A stretch of DNA of 64,000 nucleotides from Galeopsis tetrahit (taxonomy: Eukaryota; Streptophyta; Magnoliopsida; Lamiales; Lamiaceae): assembly GCA_963675135.1 (NCBI GenBank), contig OY776131.1:32511381-32575380 (forward strand). Reading direction: 5' to 3'. The notes under the pieces are model-generated. The model made no database searches, was not told the origin of the DNA, and saw only the letters and a program-made list of their open reading frames with translations. Below are positions 43,837 through 57,592 of the stretch, piece after piece (position 1 is the stretch's first letter; the number at the start of each line of letters is the position of its first letter). The translations under genes were made by a program, and so were the position numbers.

Positions 43837-46800
43837 TCAGCCCGAAAGAAGTGAGACGAGCTCATCACGGGCCTTGTCTAGAGCAAGGGCCAAGTTCTCC
43901 GGCTCACTTCCGCCAGCCTGGGCTAAATTAGGGCGGCCACCCCCTTTTCCGCCACACAACTTGGCTATCGGCCCGATGAACTTCCCTGCTTGGATCCCAA
44001 GATTAACTACACTAGGAGAAAATGCAGCCACTAAACTTACTCTTTTTTCATCAGGACAAGACCCTAAAACCACAGCTGCTGGATCTTGTAAACTATCCAC
44101 TAAATACTCAGCAGCACTCTTTAATGCATCACCTTCCATATCATCCATGCTCTCAATTATCACCCTGCATCATCATACAATGTATTCCAAGTCAAGGAAA
44201 TGATGATTGTCTAGGCTCGAAAATTCTGTTTTTACCGTTAAAATTGATGTATCCAAGAAATTATGTTGGTATATAATACTTAGGAAAAACATTTACCTTA
44301 TCTTTGAGGAAGATCCTACAACAATTGCCTTGTTAATAATACTTGATGCTTTGTAAATGGCTGCTTTTGCACGTGCAGCTGAAACTTCGTTTCTTGCCTC
44401 TCGAACATCCTTCAAAAGATTGTTTACTCTGGTTGTAACATCTTCAGCATTCACCTTCATTAACAACAGTTTAGGTACTTTAAGACACGTAATAGGATTG
44501 ATAATTTAGGTACAAAAAAGCATACTTTGAGAGTGGTACATAGCTGCTTCATGTAGTTATCTCTGGAGATAACATACTCAATAAACGCATCCCCTGCCAC
44601 AGCTTCAATGCGTCTAATACCAGATGCGACTCCTTGTTCAGAAATAATTCTGAATCCACGTATTTCACAAGTATTCCCAACGTGGGTCCCACCACATAGT
44701 TCCATTGATACACCAGGAACCTCAACCACACGTACCTATGGAGTTGATGTACAAAAGTATACATCAGATAAACATGCGCCGAGAATCTCTTAAAATAAGT
44801 GTTTTTAGTTCCAGCACTAAGCAGAAAGTCATGTTAAATTTACCTCTTCTCCATATTTTTCACCAAACATCGCAATAGCTCCAGCCTTCTTTGCATCAGT
44901 CAATGCCATCACTTTTGTTTCAAGGAGTGTTGCATCTCCAATCCATCGGTTAATCAGCCTCTCGATTTCTGTGACCTCATTCTCACGAAGAGGTCTGTTG
45001 AAATTATAATCAAACCTGAGACGATCAAAAGCCACCAATGAACCAGCTTGAGATGTTTCCTGCCCTATTACTTTCTTAAGTGCTGCTTGAAGCAGATGAG
45101 TAGCGGTATGATGGACCTAGAAACATAAGAAATAGATTGAAATTCTTTAAAATTACGCCAATAATAAAGTACATAAAAGAAAATCTCTTTTAGAAATCGA
45201 CATAAAGGCTTACACCTTTGCTCGTTGCCTAAGGTTTGCATCTACCTCAGCTTCTACTTGTCCCCCCACATCAATAGCACCTTTAGTAACGGTTCCTTTA
45301 TGAACAAAAATATTACCAAGCGATTTTTGAACATCTTTTATCTCTACAACAGCTTCCTTATAGTTTCCAGACTCGAAAACATATAGAAAACCGTGATCCC
45401 CAATTTGCCCCCCTGATTCAGCATAAAAGGGGGTCCTGTCCAGTAAAACTTCAACTTCATTTCCTTCAGAAACCTGCACAACCGGCTTACCATTTACTAA
45501 AAGACCCTCAACCACTGCTTTAGTTGAAAGTGTTGTGTATCCAAGAAATTCAGTGTCTGGAATGTTTTCTGTTAGCTCTGCGCCATCTTCAACAGAGAGT
45601 TTGACAGTGTTATGTGCTGCCTGAGATTGTCGTCTTTGGTTTTCCATTTCTACATCAAAACTATCCATGTCTATACCCACCCCACGTGCTTCAGCAACTT
45701 CTTTTGTTATCTCGACCGGAAAACCGTACGTATCGTACAGAAGAAACGCGTCCTTTCCAGAAATACAAGCTTTAGTTCCATTCCTCTGAGCACTCGACAA
45801 TGCATCAGTTAATTTTTGTTCTAGAAGCTTTTCTCCTCTCTCAAGTGTCGAAACGAAGCGAAGTTCCTCCAGTTTCAATTCCTCAAGAATGCGGTGAGAT
45901 CTTGCCTTTACGTCTGGATCTATGTTGGAGCTTAATTTAATAACTTCTTCTGCAAGTTTTGGTAAAAATGTTCCTTCAAGATTTCCCGTACCATCCCCCT
46001 TTATACCCAGTAGCCTTCCAGTTCGAACAGCCCTTCTAATGAGACGTCGAACCACATAGCCTCTTCCAATATTTGATGGGAAAACTCCATCTGATATAAG
46101 ATATACTATAGCACGCATGTGATCTCCAATTATCTGAATAGGGTGAGCAATAGTTCATTTTAGAAAAAAATAATCATTCCGCCGAAAAGAAAGATTATTA
46201 TATAGGGACAAGAATGGCATACTTTAAGGTTTGTTTTTATTGACTCATCTACAAGTGTGTATGACACATTTGCCAAATTTGAGGCCTTCTCTATGATAGG
46301 AAAAATCAAGTCAGTTTCATAATTGTTCGGAACCTGCTGAAGAATGCGAGCCATTCGCTCCAAGCCTAGCCCAGTATCAATGTTCTTCTGTTTTAAGGGC
46401 TCGAGTGATCCATCATCCTTTCTATTGTATTGCATAAAGACGAGGTTGTAGAACTCTATAAATCTAGTATCATCGTTAAGATCCTGTCATTCATTACATG
46501 TAAAATGAAAGTAATAAGTATTTAGAAATGGTTAAAACACATGCCAGAAAAATTCAAGTAATAACTAATGAGTTCAAGCACTACTCCTAATTGTGAAAAA
46601 TTCTTACAACATCTGAATGTCCCCTCTCTGGATGGAAATCGTAATAAATCTCCGAGCAAGGCCCACAGGGACCAGTTACTCCACTTGTCCAGAAATTGTC
46701 TTCTTCCCCAAGTTTCTTTATGCGGTTTGCAGGAATGCCTAGCTGCAAGAACAAATGTGAATCAAAAAAAAAAAAAAACTTACACACAATTTGATTTTGT

Positions 46801-48910
46801 TTTTTGAGATTTTCAACTTTAAGATTTTGATTTGGGAATACTTTTGATAATTAATAATACGTACATTTGTTGCAATCAAGGAAGGTAGTATCTCGATTAA
46901 AGAAGAAGACACTCATGACCATATATAACAAGAGATATAAATTTTGCTTACCTCATCATGCCATATTGAAAAAGTTTCATCATCACCGTCATAAACACTA
47001 ATCCATAGTTTGTCAGCTGGCAATCCATACCTATATTAATACACAAAGTGATATTAGAGGAAAGATGCACAAAAGTTTATCTACATATCATCGAGCCCAT
47101 CTATCATGAGGTTTAAACATGAAACAACTGATCACGAACAGAATCTAAAGAACAAAAATCATCTGTTATAAATGAATTGAAGACAAAGGAGACAGAAGTG
47201 AGATGATACAATGTTGATGGCATACAATATTGACTCACATCTACCAAAGATATTTCAAAGTGATAATAAAGATAGTCTTTTTAAGTTGTTTATATTTTTA
47301 ATGTTCTCATCAGTTTGATACATACTCCACTGTTGCAAGCTCCCAGGCCCATTTTATAGCCTCTTGTTTGAAGTAATCTCCAAAACTAAAATTTCCAAGC
47401 ATTTCAAAGAACGTCTGGTGTCGAGATGTCCGACCTACATTCTCAATGTCATTTGTTCGTATGCATCTCTGAGAAGTTGCAGCACGGGGCACTTCTCTAG
47501 GCACCTGACAATGTTTAAATAACAAACTCAATTCTAAATCAAACCGATATTTTAACAACATTTGCCAAGACCTTCTAAACCAAATCACAAGTGCTAGCAA
47601 CATTTGACTTCATCAAATTTTTACAACGTTTGAGCAATAAGACGAAAGCTATTGATTTTTGGGAAATATATTTAAAAAAAAAAACTTCTGACTTTTAAGA
47701 AACCTCTTGTCAAATTAATTAATTATTTTCTGCCTTTGGCTCATGCATACTCACGGACCTAAAATGAAAGCTGAAGAAGCGCGTATAGAACCTTCCCAAG
47801 GAATATAGGCTTGAACTGAAGCATTCCAGCAATTGTTAATAAAACAGTTGGATCCTCTGGGACAAGGGAAGAACTTGGAAGAACTTTGTGACCTTTTGCA
47901 GCATAAAATTCAAGAAACCTTCTACGAATAGAGTCACCACTTGTGGAAAGATTCAACGGTTTATTATCCACAAGTTCCTCAGTCAAGGGTTGAGCAGAAG
48001 CTGAAAGGGGAAATCATAATCACGTTTCCAAATTTCAAAAAAATGTATGATTCAACCTCGTTAGATTACAGAGATATTTACCTCTTGTGGTGTAAAGTTG
48101 AGACCCATTTTCACGGGAACTACGACAGCTCAATATACAAGGATCCACTAAAGCTAGTTTCTGTATGGAGGAGCCTCTATAGTATCTAGTGCCTGTAATT
48201 TGAGTCGCTTTTAATTGTATTGTGTTAAAAGAAAGAGTGCCACTTAAACAGAAAACGAAATCCAGACTAATCTTATCCTCATTGACATGATGTTTGGTAA
48301 TATATGTACACTGGAGTATGTCAAAAAAGAACACATATATGTGCAAATGCACTAATTACATTTCAATTCAAAATAGTAGTGCATTGATACAGAAAATAAA
48401 TTTTGTTGTTTGCAGGACAAACGAATGCAGTTTTAGGTATATTACAAGAGACATGACATTCACACTAAAAAACCAAATAATTCAATAATGAATAATTTTG
48501 GATAGGAATTAAGCCTTTACAACTTCCAAATCATTCAAGAACAAGAATTATACTCATAAAACAAATGCTTAGACAATCAGTTATCACATCTACCTTAAAT
48601 TATTGCTAACAAGACGAAACCCTTTTGGCTTTCCACAAAATTCTTGCTTACTAACATCTATTTATTATCCCACATGAACTTGACAACTTAAGCACTTAAT
48701 AAATTCAATAAAATTGAGTCACGGGTCGAAGTCCCCAGAGTAAAAACCAAATCAAGAAACATATAATTAAAGAAAAAGAGTAAAAATTGTAAATAGAGAG
48801 AAGAGATTACGAGTGGTAAAGGGAGAGCGAAATGTTGAAGCGGGAAATAAGGGAACGAAATTTCCGCCATGTCTGGTTTGGAGAGACAAGGGCAGCTTCA
48901 AGCTTGCCAT
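43837..48910 (-). CDS. Alanyl-tRNA synthetase, organellar (chloroplast/mitochondrial) type, 986 aa, twelve exons
   Basis: Charges tRNA-Ala in plastids and probably mitochondria; this bacterial-type class IIc enzyme corresponds to Arabidopsis EMB86. Exons: 48910-48811, 48192-48082, 48000-47792, 47504-47326, 47030-46952, 46742-46608, 46483-46223, 46133-45216, 45116-44844, 44735-44526, 44454-44297 and 44164-43837. These sum to 2961 bases, and every junction keeps frame with GT-AG borders. The start is the ATG at 48910, which gives a basic, Ser/Thr-rich transit peptide (MASLKLPLSLQTRHGGNFV); the ATG at 48870 would lead to a stop in exon 2. Catalytic core: RRRFLEFYAAKGHKVLPSSS, TSRHQTFFEMLGNFSFGDYF and NIDTGLGLERMARILQ. 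Editing domain: FYAESGGQIGDHG, the zinc motif HHTATH, and MELCGGTHVGNTCEI with its Cys and His ligands. The C-Ala domain ends GKGGGRPNLAQAGG. The gene appears intact. Confidence 0.95.
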
Positions 48911-49684
48911 CTCCCTCACTCACTCAAATGTCTGCTTGTAAATTGTAATCGACCGTTATGTAAGTTGGAAGCTCAAGTGAAGGAAATGGAGTAAAAGGAT
49001 AAGCCTTTTGGGGAGGGACGCATATCCACATGATTAGCACTTAAATTGAAGACCATGTCATAAAACCCCATTTCCAATAAGGTTGCACAAGTCGACAACA
49101 AGCAGTCGAACGAATGAAATTCACATGGTGGACATTTGGTTGATTCGATTTCGGGCTTTTTTAAACAAAATCGAAAAAAATAAAATTGAAACGAACCAAT
49201 TATTAGTTCGGTGCAATTTGGTTTAAACCAAAATTCTTGTATAAAATAGGGTTTTTTAACAACTATATATTTTTAGTGGACTTTTTACACTAAAAATCAA
49301 ATTTAAATTACAAGTTCAAGAGTTTACCATCCAAACTAATAAGTTCATCAAAAATTTTAATTACAAACTATTACACTAAAAATCAAATTTAAATTACAAG
49401 TTCAAGAGTTTACAATCCTAACTAATAAGTTCATCAAAGATTTTAATTACAAACCATACAAATCTCACACAAATAACATAACAGTCTGGTTACATTTTCG
49501 ACAATGAAATCCATCTTCGCGAAAGATAATTATTTTTTTAGTGGGGCGGGAAGACGCGGTCAAAGGTCAAATTGAAAATTTGAGATTGAAAATTAATGAA
49601 GTAGCATACGTCAAGTAGGGTTTATTTTTGTTGACATATTGTTTCGAATAATTTATTAATTAAATAAGTATTTATTTTATTTAG
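48911..49684. other. Upstream region of alanyl-tRNA synthetase
   Basis: No gene seen and no clear TATA box near the start, as is common for housekeeping genes. It contains an 86-bp tandem duplication (49285-49454). Confidence 0.5.
49285..49454. repeat. 86-bp tandem duplication
   Basis: Units start at 49285 and 49371 with TTACACTAAAAATCAAATTT and run to TTTTAATTACAAAC. They differ at a few bases. Confidence 0.85.
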
Positions 49685-50647
49685 GGTTAATTATAAATAA
49701 ATACACCACCTTTAATCTCAATATCAATTTAATCACGACCTTTACGATTTTTTTTTAAAACCCCAACCTTTCATCGTGTTGCAATTAGATACACATTTTT
49801 TTCTCCGGTCAACAATTGATGATGTGGCTTGCCGGAGCTCGCCACGTCATATTACACATATTTTTTTTATTTTCCACATAAAGGTTACACTTTATAAAAT
49901 TAAAAATATAAAATTTTATAAAAATAAAAATAAAATTCCACGCGTCTCCTCTGCTTCTCAAACTAAATGAAGTTTTCTTCTATCATTCTCAAACTAAATC
50001 AAGTTATTCTCTTCTAATCATAAAAATTATAAAAAAAAAAAATCATACAAAAGCGAAAAAAAAAAAAAAAAACTCACGCATCTAATCCATGACCATTGGT
50101 GATTTGATGGTTTAGTTCTTCAGGAATTCTTAAATTATTTAATAATTTTGTTGTTTTGTTCAACTCGTTCGAGAACTATAATTTTTTTTTTATGGACCTC
50201 AATTAATTATTGTATTGGGGTGTATGCTGAAGATAACCTTTGGTAGTTTTTTATTATTTTGTTCAACTAATTCGAGAACTACAATTTATATGCTTTATGA
50301 GAGAGGAAAATATTCTAGGAATTAATGTGTTTAACACTGATGATTATTGCAACAAAAATTTTCTAACAAAAATGTTATATCCCTTATGATGATGTTGATT
50401 TTTAGGATTTGAAAAGAAGAACTTGATTGATTGAGTTTGAGAAGTGAGAGAGATGCTGTTGAGTTTGTGAAGCGAAGAAGACGCCAAGTGTAATTTTTAT
50501 GATTAGAAGAGAATAACTTGATTTAGTTTGAGAATGGTAGAAGAAAATTTTATTTAGTTCGATGAAATTTTATTTTTATTTTTATAAAATTTCATATTTT
50601 TTATTTTATAAAGTGTAATCTTTATGTGGAAAATTAAAAAACTATGT
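49685..50647. mobile_element. Long-inverted-repeat (foldback or MULE-like) element, right end displaced by copia B
   Basis: 49850-50030 is repeated in reverse complement at 50480-50647. The shared blocks include CCACATAAAGGTTACACTTT, AAATAAAATT(C/T)C and TCTTCTAATCATAAAAATTA. The left arm seems to start near 49685 (GGTTAATTATAAATAAATAC) and goes through a GC-richer TGCCGGAGCTCGCCACGTC part. The right arm is cut at 50647 by the LTR of copia B, and its outer end should lie beyond the window. No transposase ORF in the loop. Confidence 0.75.
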
Positions 50648-52290
50648 TGTTGGTCCTGAAAGGAGTAGATAACAAGTGTATGGGGGGAAATACACTTGTA
50701 TGCAAATTCTTTTCTAACTTGATCAAACCAGAGCTCAGCAAGGTTGTCTTGGACAACTCTGCTGAAGATGATTAACTCTTCTAAGATAATCAAACTACTA
50801 AGTACTATTGAGTACTTAGTTGAATAATTATCTAGGGGAGTTATATGTGCGGAATAGTGGTTGGCCCTTTTAGTTTAGTCTCCTTTAATTTCTGAAATCA
50901 CTTAGTCAATGCAATACAGTCCAGTTTTCAGGGAACTTGTCCAAATAGGTTTTTGCACAGTCTTTGAATGTTTATCCTTGAAAGATCAGTTTGTGTGCAG
51001 TTGTTGATTGTATGAAAGTACTTGGAATGTAAATCAACACAAGAGTTTATAGTGGTTCAGAGACTCAAGCTCCTACATCCACTTTCCCTAATTTAACAGG
51101 ATAATTCCTTCACTCTTGGAATTAACTTGTTTTATAGTGCCAAGGTGCACTTGATCAAGAACACCACTCTTGGTGAATTGATCCCTAAGATGTCTAGAGT
51201 CCTAGTACCCTCTTCTCAACTCAGAACTGAACTGTTCTTCTCTCAACAGTCAGCTCCTACCACTTCTACTACTACAACCTTCTCACTTTCACTCTTGAAA
51301 GATATGAGGATTGAAGTAAGGTTCCAACTAATGAGATATCCTTTACAATGAAGATCAGTGTATAAGGATAGGATATCTCTCTAAGCTTGTGTATGGATAT
51401 ACAATGTAGTTCAGCTTAGATGAAGTGTTTTGAAGACTAAGATAGTCTTTGAAAGCTTTGAAAGCACTCTAGCTTGTAAGAGCTTGAGGTTAGTTGGATT
51501 GTGTTTGAGATGCTTTCAAATGGTCTTCACACTTCTGTATTTATAGACAAATGAAGGATTTGCCCGTTGGAGAGGCAACCTCCAATGTCCATAAATGTCT
51601 TCTTTCAGTTCTTCAACTTAGAAGACAGAATCTTGATAGTGACATGTCCTCATTTGGGAAATAAACGGCTGTTAAGACTTTGTCTTCATTCTGCAGCACT
51701 TTTTCCAATGTCTGACTTTAAGATGCTCTTGTTAGGATATGGACATGACTTCTGAAGGTTGTTTCAATGATAGGACAACATTCCTCATCATTTGGACAAC
51801 ACTCCTTATCACTATCAGCAGTCTTGCTTATCAGCAAGGTTGGCTTGCTCTTTATCAGATGACTTGGCTCTTTCCCTTTATTTCTCTTGAAGATGATCTT
51901 AGCTTGTTTCTTTGAAGATCTTTAGGGAATGATTGTCTCAAACTCTTCAGCATAGTTGACTTCAGGCTTTCAGGCCACTTGATCTGGTTCAGTTGTGCTG
52001 AGACAACTCTTCTGGACAACTCTCCTGATCAGCATGGTTTGTCTTCAAAGGACTTAGTGTTGTATCCAGAATTTGAGCCTTGAGGGGACTTGATCTTGAT
52101 GGACTTCAAAGCATGTGTTCCCCCTCAAATTGTGCATCTAATCATCTAAGAGCTACCTAACATATTAACTCCTCATCTAGCCTTTATACTATATGTTCTA
52201 ACATTTCTTAGAACATATTTAATCATGATTTAGGCATGTCTCAGGGGGTTTTGGTATTCAATCAAAATATGTCTCATTTTATTCCCAACA
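50648..52290 (-). repeat. 3' LTR of copia B (1643 bp)
   Basis: The minus strand starts TGTTGGGAATAAAATGAGAC and ends CAGGACCAACA. It aligns along its length with the LTR of A. A TATAAATA lies at 51538-51545. Confidence 0.93.
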
Positions 52291-52304
52291 ATTTCCCCCT
52301 TTTT
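52291..52304 (-). promoter_or_regulatory. Polypurine tract of copia B
   Basis: The minus strand reads AAAAAGGGGGAAAT directly before the TG of the 3' LTR. This is the plus-strand primer site. Confidence 0.9.
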
Positions 52305-52844
52305 GATGATGCCAAAACCTATACAATTTGTGCAAAAGTGACTGAGGTTACACCTATTACATTTATCTTCAGAAGACATGACTAAGGTCAATTATCCTGA
52401 AAAGCAATGTGTTAGTGTAATCACCATTCATGTTGCAATTAGGTTTCATAGATAGGCATAGAGAGATGAGTGTTTCTTGATTCAATAATAAGTTCAACTA
52501 TCATTCATTTAAAAATCATTACAAGCATGTTGATAGTTGAATTTAACATATCAGAACAAGAATCAACAACACTACATACATCAAAGCTTTATATTCTAAC
52601 AAAACTAAGCATATACAAGATCAGAGCACAGAACTTGTATCAGAGCACCAGTCTTGTATCAGAGCAAATACTAACACCACTTAGCAATATCTGGATTAGA
52701 GCAAAAACATCAGATATTATGCTTCTATCAGAGCACTCCAAGGCATATCAGAGCAAACAGATTTTCATAGTACACTACATCAGCAATCTTGACCATATTT
52801 CAGCATAGTTGATCAATCAAGAAAGGTCAGAAGACTTAGCCATT
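52305..52844 (-). other. Region between third ORF and 3' LTR of copia B
   Basis: No gene. It contains several repeats of an ATCAGAGCA-type word between 52620 and 52760. Confidence 0.5.
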
Positions 52845-55800
52845 TCAAAGATCATCCTCAGGAGGTGGCAACATCCCATACTGTGCCCACACTCTTCTTT
52901 TTAATGCCATGGCTTCTTGGTTGGTTCCCTTAGGTCCAAGAACCATCTTGTTTAGCTTAAGGATCTCAGTGAATTCTCTCAAAATTCTTGCTTGGTCAAT
53001 CCATCCTTCAAGCTTTGGAGGCATGTATATGATTGGCTTGGGAGCTGTGAGTTCAATTCTTGCAATATCAGCAGCTGCAAGCAATTGTTGATAGAGTTCT
53101 CTGTAGTATTCTATCATGAACTCAGCAAAAGTGGAGTTGGCATCTCTTCCATTCCATCTATCAATGACATATTGATCATAGACATACTCCCTTTTGGCTT
53201 CCTCCCATAAGTCATTCAGCTGAACTGGTACCCATTTATCCAAGTGAGGATATTTGGTGTCCATTGGGATCAATAGCTGTGGCTTCATCTTGTTATATGT
53301 TGCTCTCTTCCTTCTTGGCTTCTGGAAGTCTGCTCTTCTCTTGTCTCTTGCTCTGTTGGCCTCTTCCATCAAGTCCATTTTCTCTTGGGCTCTCATCATA
53401 GCCAATTTCTGTTGTGTTTCAGGGTCTTTGCCATACCCTTCATGAAACAACTTTGATGGATCATTGAGTACCACAATCTTTGTCTTCTTTGGTCCTGGTC
53501 CAAAGCCTTCTTCATATAATTCCTCAACATCTTCAGAAGCTTTGGTACTTTCAGTGGACTTAGTCTCAGTAGACTTGTCTTCTTCAGCAGTCTTGGATAT
53601 TTCAGCATTTTTAGCCTTTTCAGCAGTTTTGGCCTTCTTTGAGGTAGGCTCATCATCAACAACTCTGAATTCAGGTGGGAGATCAAGGCTATTGGGAAAG
53701 TCAGTGAATTTCTCAACTTGTCTCTTCTTTCCTTGGGCTTTCTTGATCTTTCCTCTAGTTTGGACACCTTCAGCATCCTTGTCCAAACCAGATACCTCAC
53801 CACCTGGTCTTTGTTGTAACCTCACTCTTTCCTCTTGAGCTGAGGCCATAGAGTTCTTCAATGCAAGTGCTAACTGCTCTTCTTCATCCAATTCTTCCAA
53901 GTTCAGCATTGCTGGCTCTTTTCCCTTTCCTTCAGGGGCTTTGTCCTTACCCTTAGCTGGGCTTCCAATCACTAAGGCACCTTTTGCCCTTGCTATTTCC
54001 CTTTCCCCCTTTTTGGCAGCATCAAAACATTCTGGCTTTAGTTCACTCATAGTATTTGCCAATAAGGACTGGGCTTGGGTGAGAGACTTCATCTCTTCCA
54101 ACAGATATACATTTTCATCATGTATATTCTGCATCCTATCACTGCTCAAGCTGAGAAAAGCTAGAACAGGCTTCATTTTCTGTTGGACAACCTCCTCCAT
54201 GGTTGTTTTAAGAGATGCATCCAATTGGGCTTTCAGGAGCTCAGTGAGGTTGGCCACTGCACCTTCAGCAATGTTGGCCAATACCTCTTGAGAAAACTTT
54301 TATGAGGCTGCTTTGACCATAGCTAGCCTTTGCTCTTCAGCTCTTTGTCTTTGCAGGGCAGTCTTTCTTCCTAGAGCTTTCTTCACCACTGACCTTAATG
54401 TCTTCACATTCCTATTGTGGTTGATTCTTAGCAAATATTGCTCTCTCTTAACATCCTTTGAAACTGACCTCATGGTGTTTTTGGCTTTGATAACTTCAGT
54501 GGAGATGGTTTGCAAACCAGTCTCAACTCCACTGATCCTTGCCTCCAAGGTAGGTAACACCACATCCTCCGAGCCAGTTAGCCTCATTTCCACAGATGCC
54601 AGAGTTCTTCCATGCTCATCCAAGGCTCCAGAAGTCTCTGCATGAGCTGATTGGACTTGGTGAGCCAAGAAGTCCAACTTCTCTGATTGCATCCCAAGCA
54701 AGGCTTGTGCTGATCCACTATCAACCTGAATGGGTGCATCTGTTAAGAGTTCTTCTGCAAAAATTTGATCAAAGGTTATACCTGCAATATCAGACAAATC
54801 AAATGAGTCAGTAAACACACAATTGCCTCCCTCAATTTCTTTTTCATAAGACTCTGATACATCAGCAGTCTTCTTCTCATTTTCAACTTGTTCTTTTCTC
54901 CCTTCATTCATAATGTTCTCACCCAAGGAATCAGGCCTCCTTTCATCAAGGGATTCTTGAAGTTCAGATTTGACTTCAAGAATAACCTGTCCTTCCTCAC
55001 TTATACCACCCTCATATGTTGGTACACTCACAATCTTAGTGATAACTACCTCTCTTTCATCCACAACTCCCTCTGATTTTTCAATTCTACTTTCCTTTTC
55101 AACTCCTTCTCCTAAACCTGCAGCATCTCTACCTTCAACAAGGTTCAAAGATGGCAGTTGTGGGGAGATCACAGTGCTCATATCAGCAGCCACTGAGTCA
55201 TCCTGAATGATTAAGGGCTGATCAGTGTCCAACTCATCTGACACTGAATAGGCCTTAACCAAACCAGCCTCTAAAACAGGAACCTCCACATCTTTAGGCT
55301 GTGCCTTGGGTTCAAAAGAACCTTCATTGGCATATGTGTCTTTGGTTGTGTTACCATCCTTGGTCAACACCTCTGAAATGACAGAGCCTTTCCTATGATA
55401 AGTCTTAGGAGGGTTGGAAAGTCTTTCAGATACAGAAGGCTTAGGGATATTAGCTTGAGGGGTTTCAGGAGGGTTGGGTTTTGAGGGGTTTGAGGGATCA
55501 TCAGGGGAATCATCATCATTGGAGCTACTATCAGGGTGTTTGATACCCTTAGCTTTCCTTTCCCTCTCCTCAATGATCTTGTCATCCACCAACTTTGCAA
55601 ATACTTCCTCATCAGTGAGGAATCTTGTCTTTGAAACTCCAGCAAAGTGTAATAATCTGTTCTCCTCCACTTGCCACCAGTTTGCACCCTTATCTTGGAT
55701 GACTTGTGATATCTCCATCAAGGACTTGTCTTTCACATCAACAAGCATCCTTAGATCATGAAAAGTCCTCTGAATTCTTGGAAATTCAGCAAGTTGTGGA

Positions 55801-57592
55801 TACAAACTGTCCACAGTAGCCTTGGCTCCTCCTCTGAGCATACTTTCATAAGTATACTCCTCCTCATCTCCACTTGAATGGGGACTTTGGGTTATAGGGG
55901 AGTTGGCTCTGGGTTCTCCTAGTGTGGCTTCAGGCAGATTAAGTTCAGGAATGTTGGCTTCAGATGGGTTGGGTGCAGTAGAAGGATCTTCAGTTGCTTT
56001 TGAGGGCAATGGATCTGAAGGGGCTTTACTCAGGGGAGTTGGCTCAAACAGTGCAGCTTCTAAAAGCTTTGAATAAATGAGCATAGATGAGTCAAGGGGA
56101 GACTGTAATCTTGTCTCATCTACTGCTATGTCAGCTAGCACATCTATCATACTCCTCTGCATACTTCCTTCAGGAGAGTATCTCTTTGTGAGATTGATGG
56201 GAGTGATAGGTTGGTTGGTTGGGGTTATATGGGTTTCAGGGGAGTTGGGCTCAGGATTCTGAATTTCAGGGATGTTGGCCTCCATTGGTTGACCTTCAGG
56301 GACCCTGGATTCTGGAGTTCCAGAACCAGATGAATTGGTCCTTGACTTTGATTTGGTCCTGCTTTCAGCTCTGCTCTCTCTTAGAGCAAGTTGTAGAGAC
56401 CTTTCTTCCTGAAGCTCCAACACCTTGTCAGTAGGCTTGACCCTTCTCTTGCCAGCCCTACTGCTTCCACTTCCTCATCCTTCTCAGGGACAACCTCCCT
56501 GATCCTCTTATCACCCCTAGACTTTTGTCTAGTCTCATTGTACTTCTGCCTTAATTCTTCTGAATGATCAGAGGGCACTTGTACACCTTCTCTAGCAACT
56601 TCTTCAATCTCAGTTGAAGCATCTGAATTCTCTTCTGAGATGATCTGAGACATTTTCCTTGTCTTCACCACTCTTGCTTTTGTCCTCTTCTTCATTTTAG
56701 GCTTCTCCTCCATCTTTTCTTCAGCAGGTTTGGCCATTAACATCCTTCTTTGCTCAGTTTTCTTGTTGAGCTTTCTGAATAGAATCTTTTGGGCTGGGAG
56801 GGGCTTTGCAAAGGTTTGCATTTGAGAGTAATGAGAGAACCTTTCAATCAACAAGCTTGCCCTGGTACAATACTTGAGTTTCCCTTCTAGCACCACCTTG
56901 TTGTGAGATTTCACTTTGAATTTAGCCTTTTCCTTCATCATCTCAGACATGATGAAGGTCCTCCAATCAAACTTGATGCCTTTATCACTGGCATCAATGA
57001 CTGCAGCCATGATTCTGATTCTAGGGTGGCTGACCTGCTCCAAGCTTCCAGTATTACTCAAGAGACTCTTAGCTACTACCTCAAAGAGGTTGAGAAATTC
57101 TGGCTTGAGAGTCTTTTTGTTTTGTGTTGAAGAGAGAGGGCCTGGTGTCAATAGCCATTCTTGAGCTATTTCATCTTCATGTCCAGTACCATAAATTTCT
57201 GGATTCCTTCCCTCAGAAGGCAATCCAAAAGCTCCTTCAAGATCTTCTGAAGAGAATTTCACTCTATGAAATCTCTCTTCCTCTTCTCCTTCAGCAACAT
57301 ATGACAGTCTGGTGGAAACTTCACCATCTTCAGGCTTGCCTCTCCATTTGAGAAAGGCAAAGAATTCAGCCATGTAGCTTTCCAAACAAGAACTTGGTCT
57401 TTCTTCCAAGAACTTTTGAAGACCAGCCCTTCTCAACCATCTCAGGGTTGGAGTAATCTCAGGATCTTCACTTTCAAAGGAGACTATGGGTTCAAAGTGA
57501 AGATTGCTTTTGTTGCTTAAGTATCCAAAATCAAGGTCTAGAGCCTTGTTGGAAAAGTCTATGATCATCTCTGGTCTAACTTTGGGAGCCAT
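52845..57592 (-). pseudogene. Copia B third ORF, about 1580 codons with one frameshift and one stop
   Basis: Complete counterpart of the ORF truncated in A. It starts MAPKVRPEMIIDF at 57592. The N-terminal domain (LRWLRRAGLQKFLEERPSS, ESYMAEFFAFLKWRGKPEDG, AFGLPSEGRNPE) covers about 250 residues. The frame slips near 56475 compared with A. It then runs 56423-54303 through Pro-Glu-rich repeats and helical segments. A GAA codon has become TAA at 54300-54302 (A keeps Glu there). The frame reopens to 52845 with coiled coil, a basic patch, and a final part containing FMIEYYRELYQQLLAAADIA and the end MLPPPEDDL. Similar wording in C suggests that the C-terminal part is also conserved. No signal peptide or membrane span is visible. 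Function unknown. Confidence 0.8.

Noticed and set aside
48688..48870. 60-codon membrane-like ORF starting MAEISFPYFPLQ
   Set aside because: It is the wrong frame of exon 1 of the alanyl-tRNA synthetase read into intron 1.
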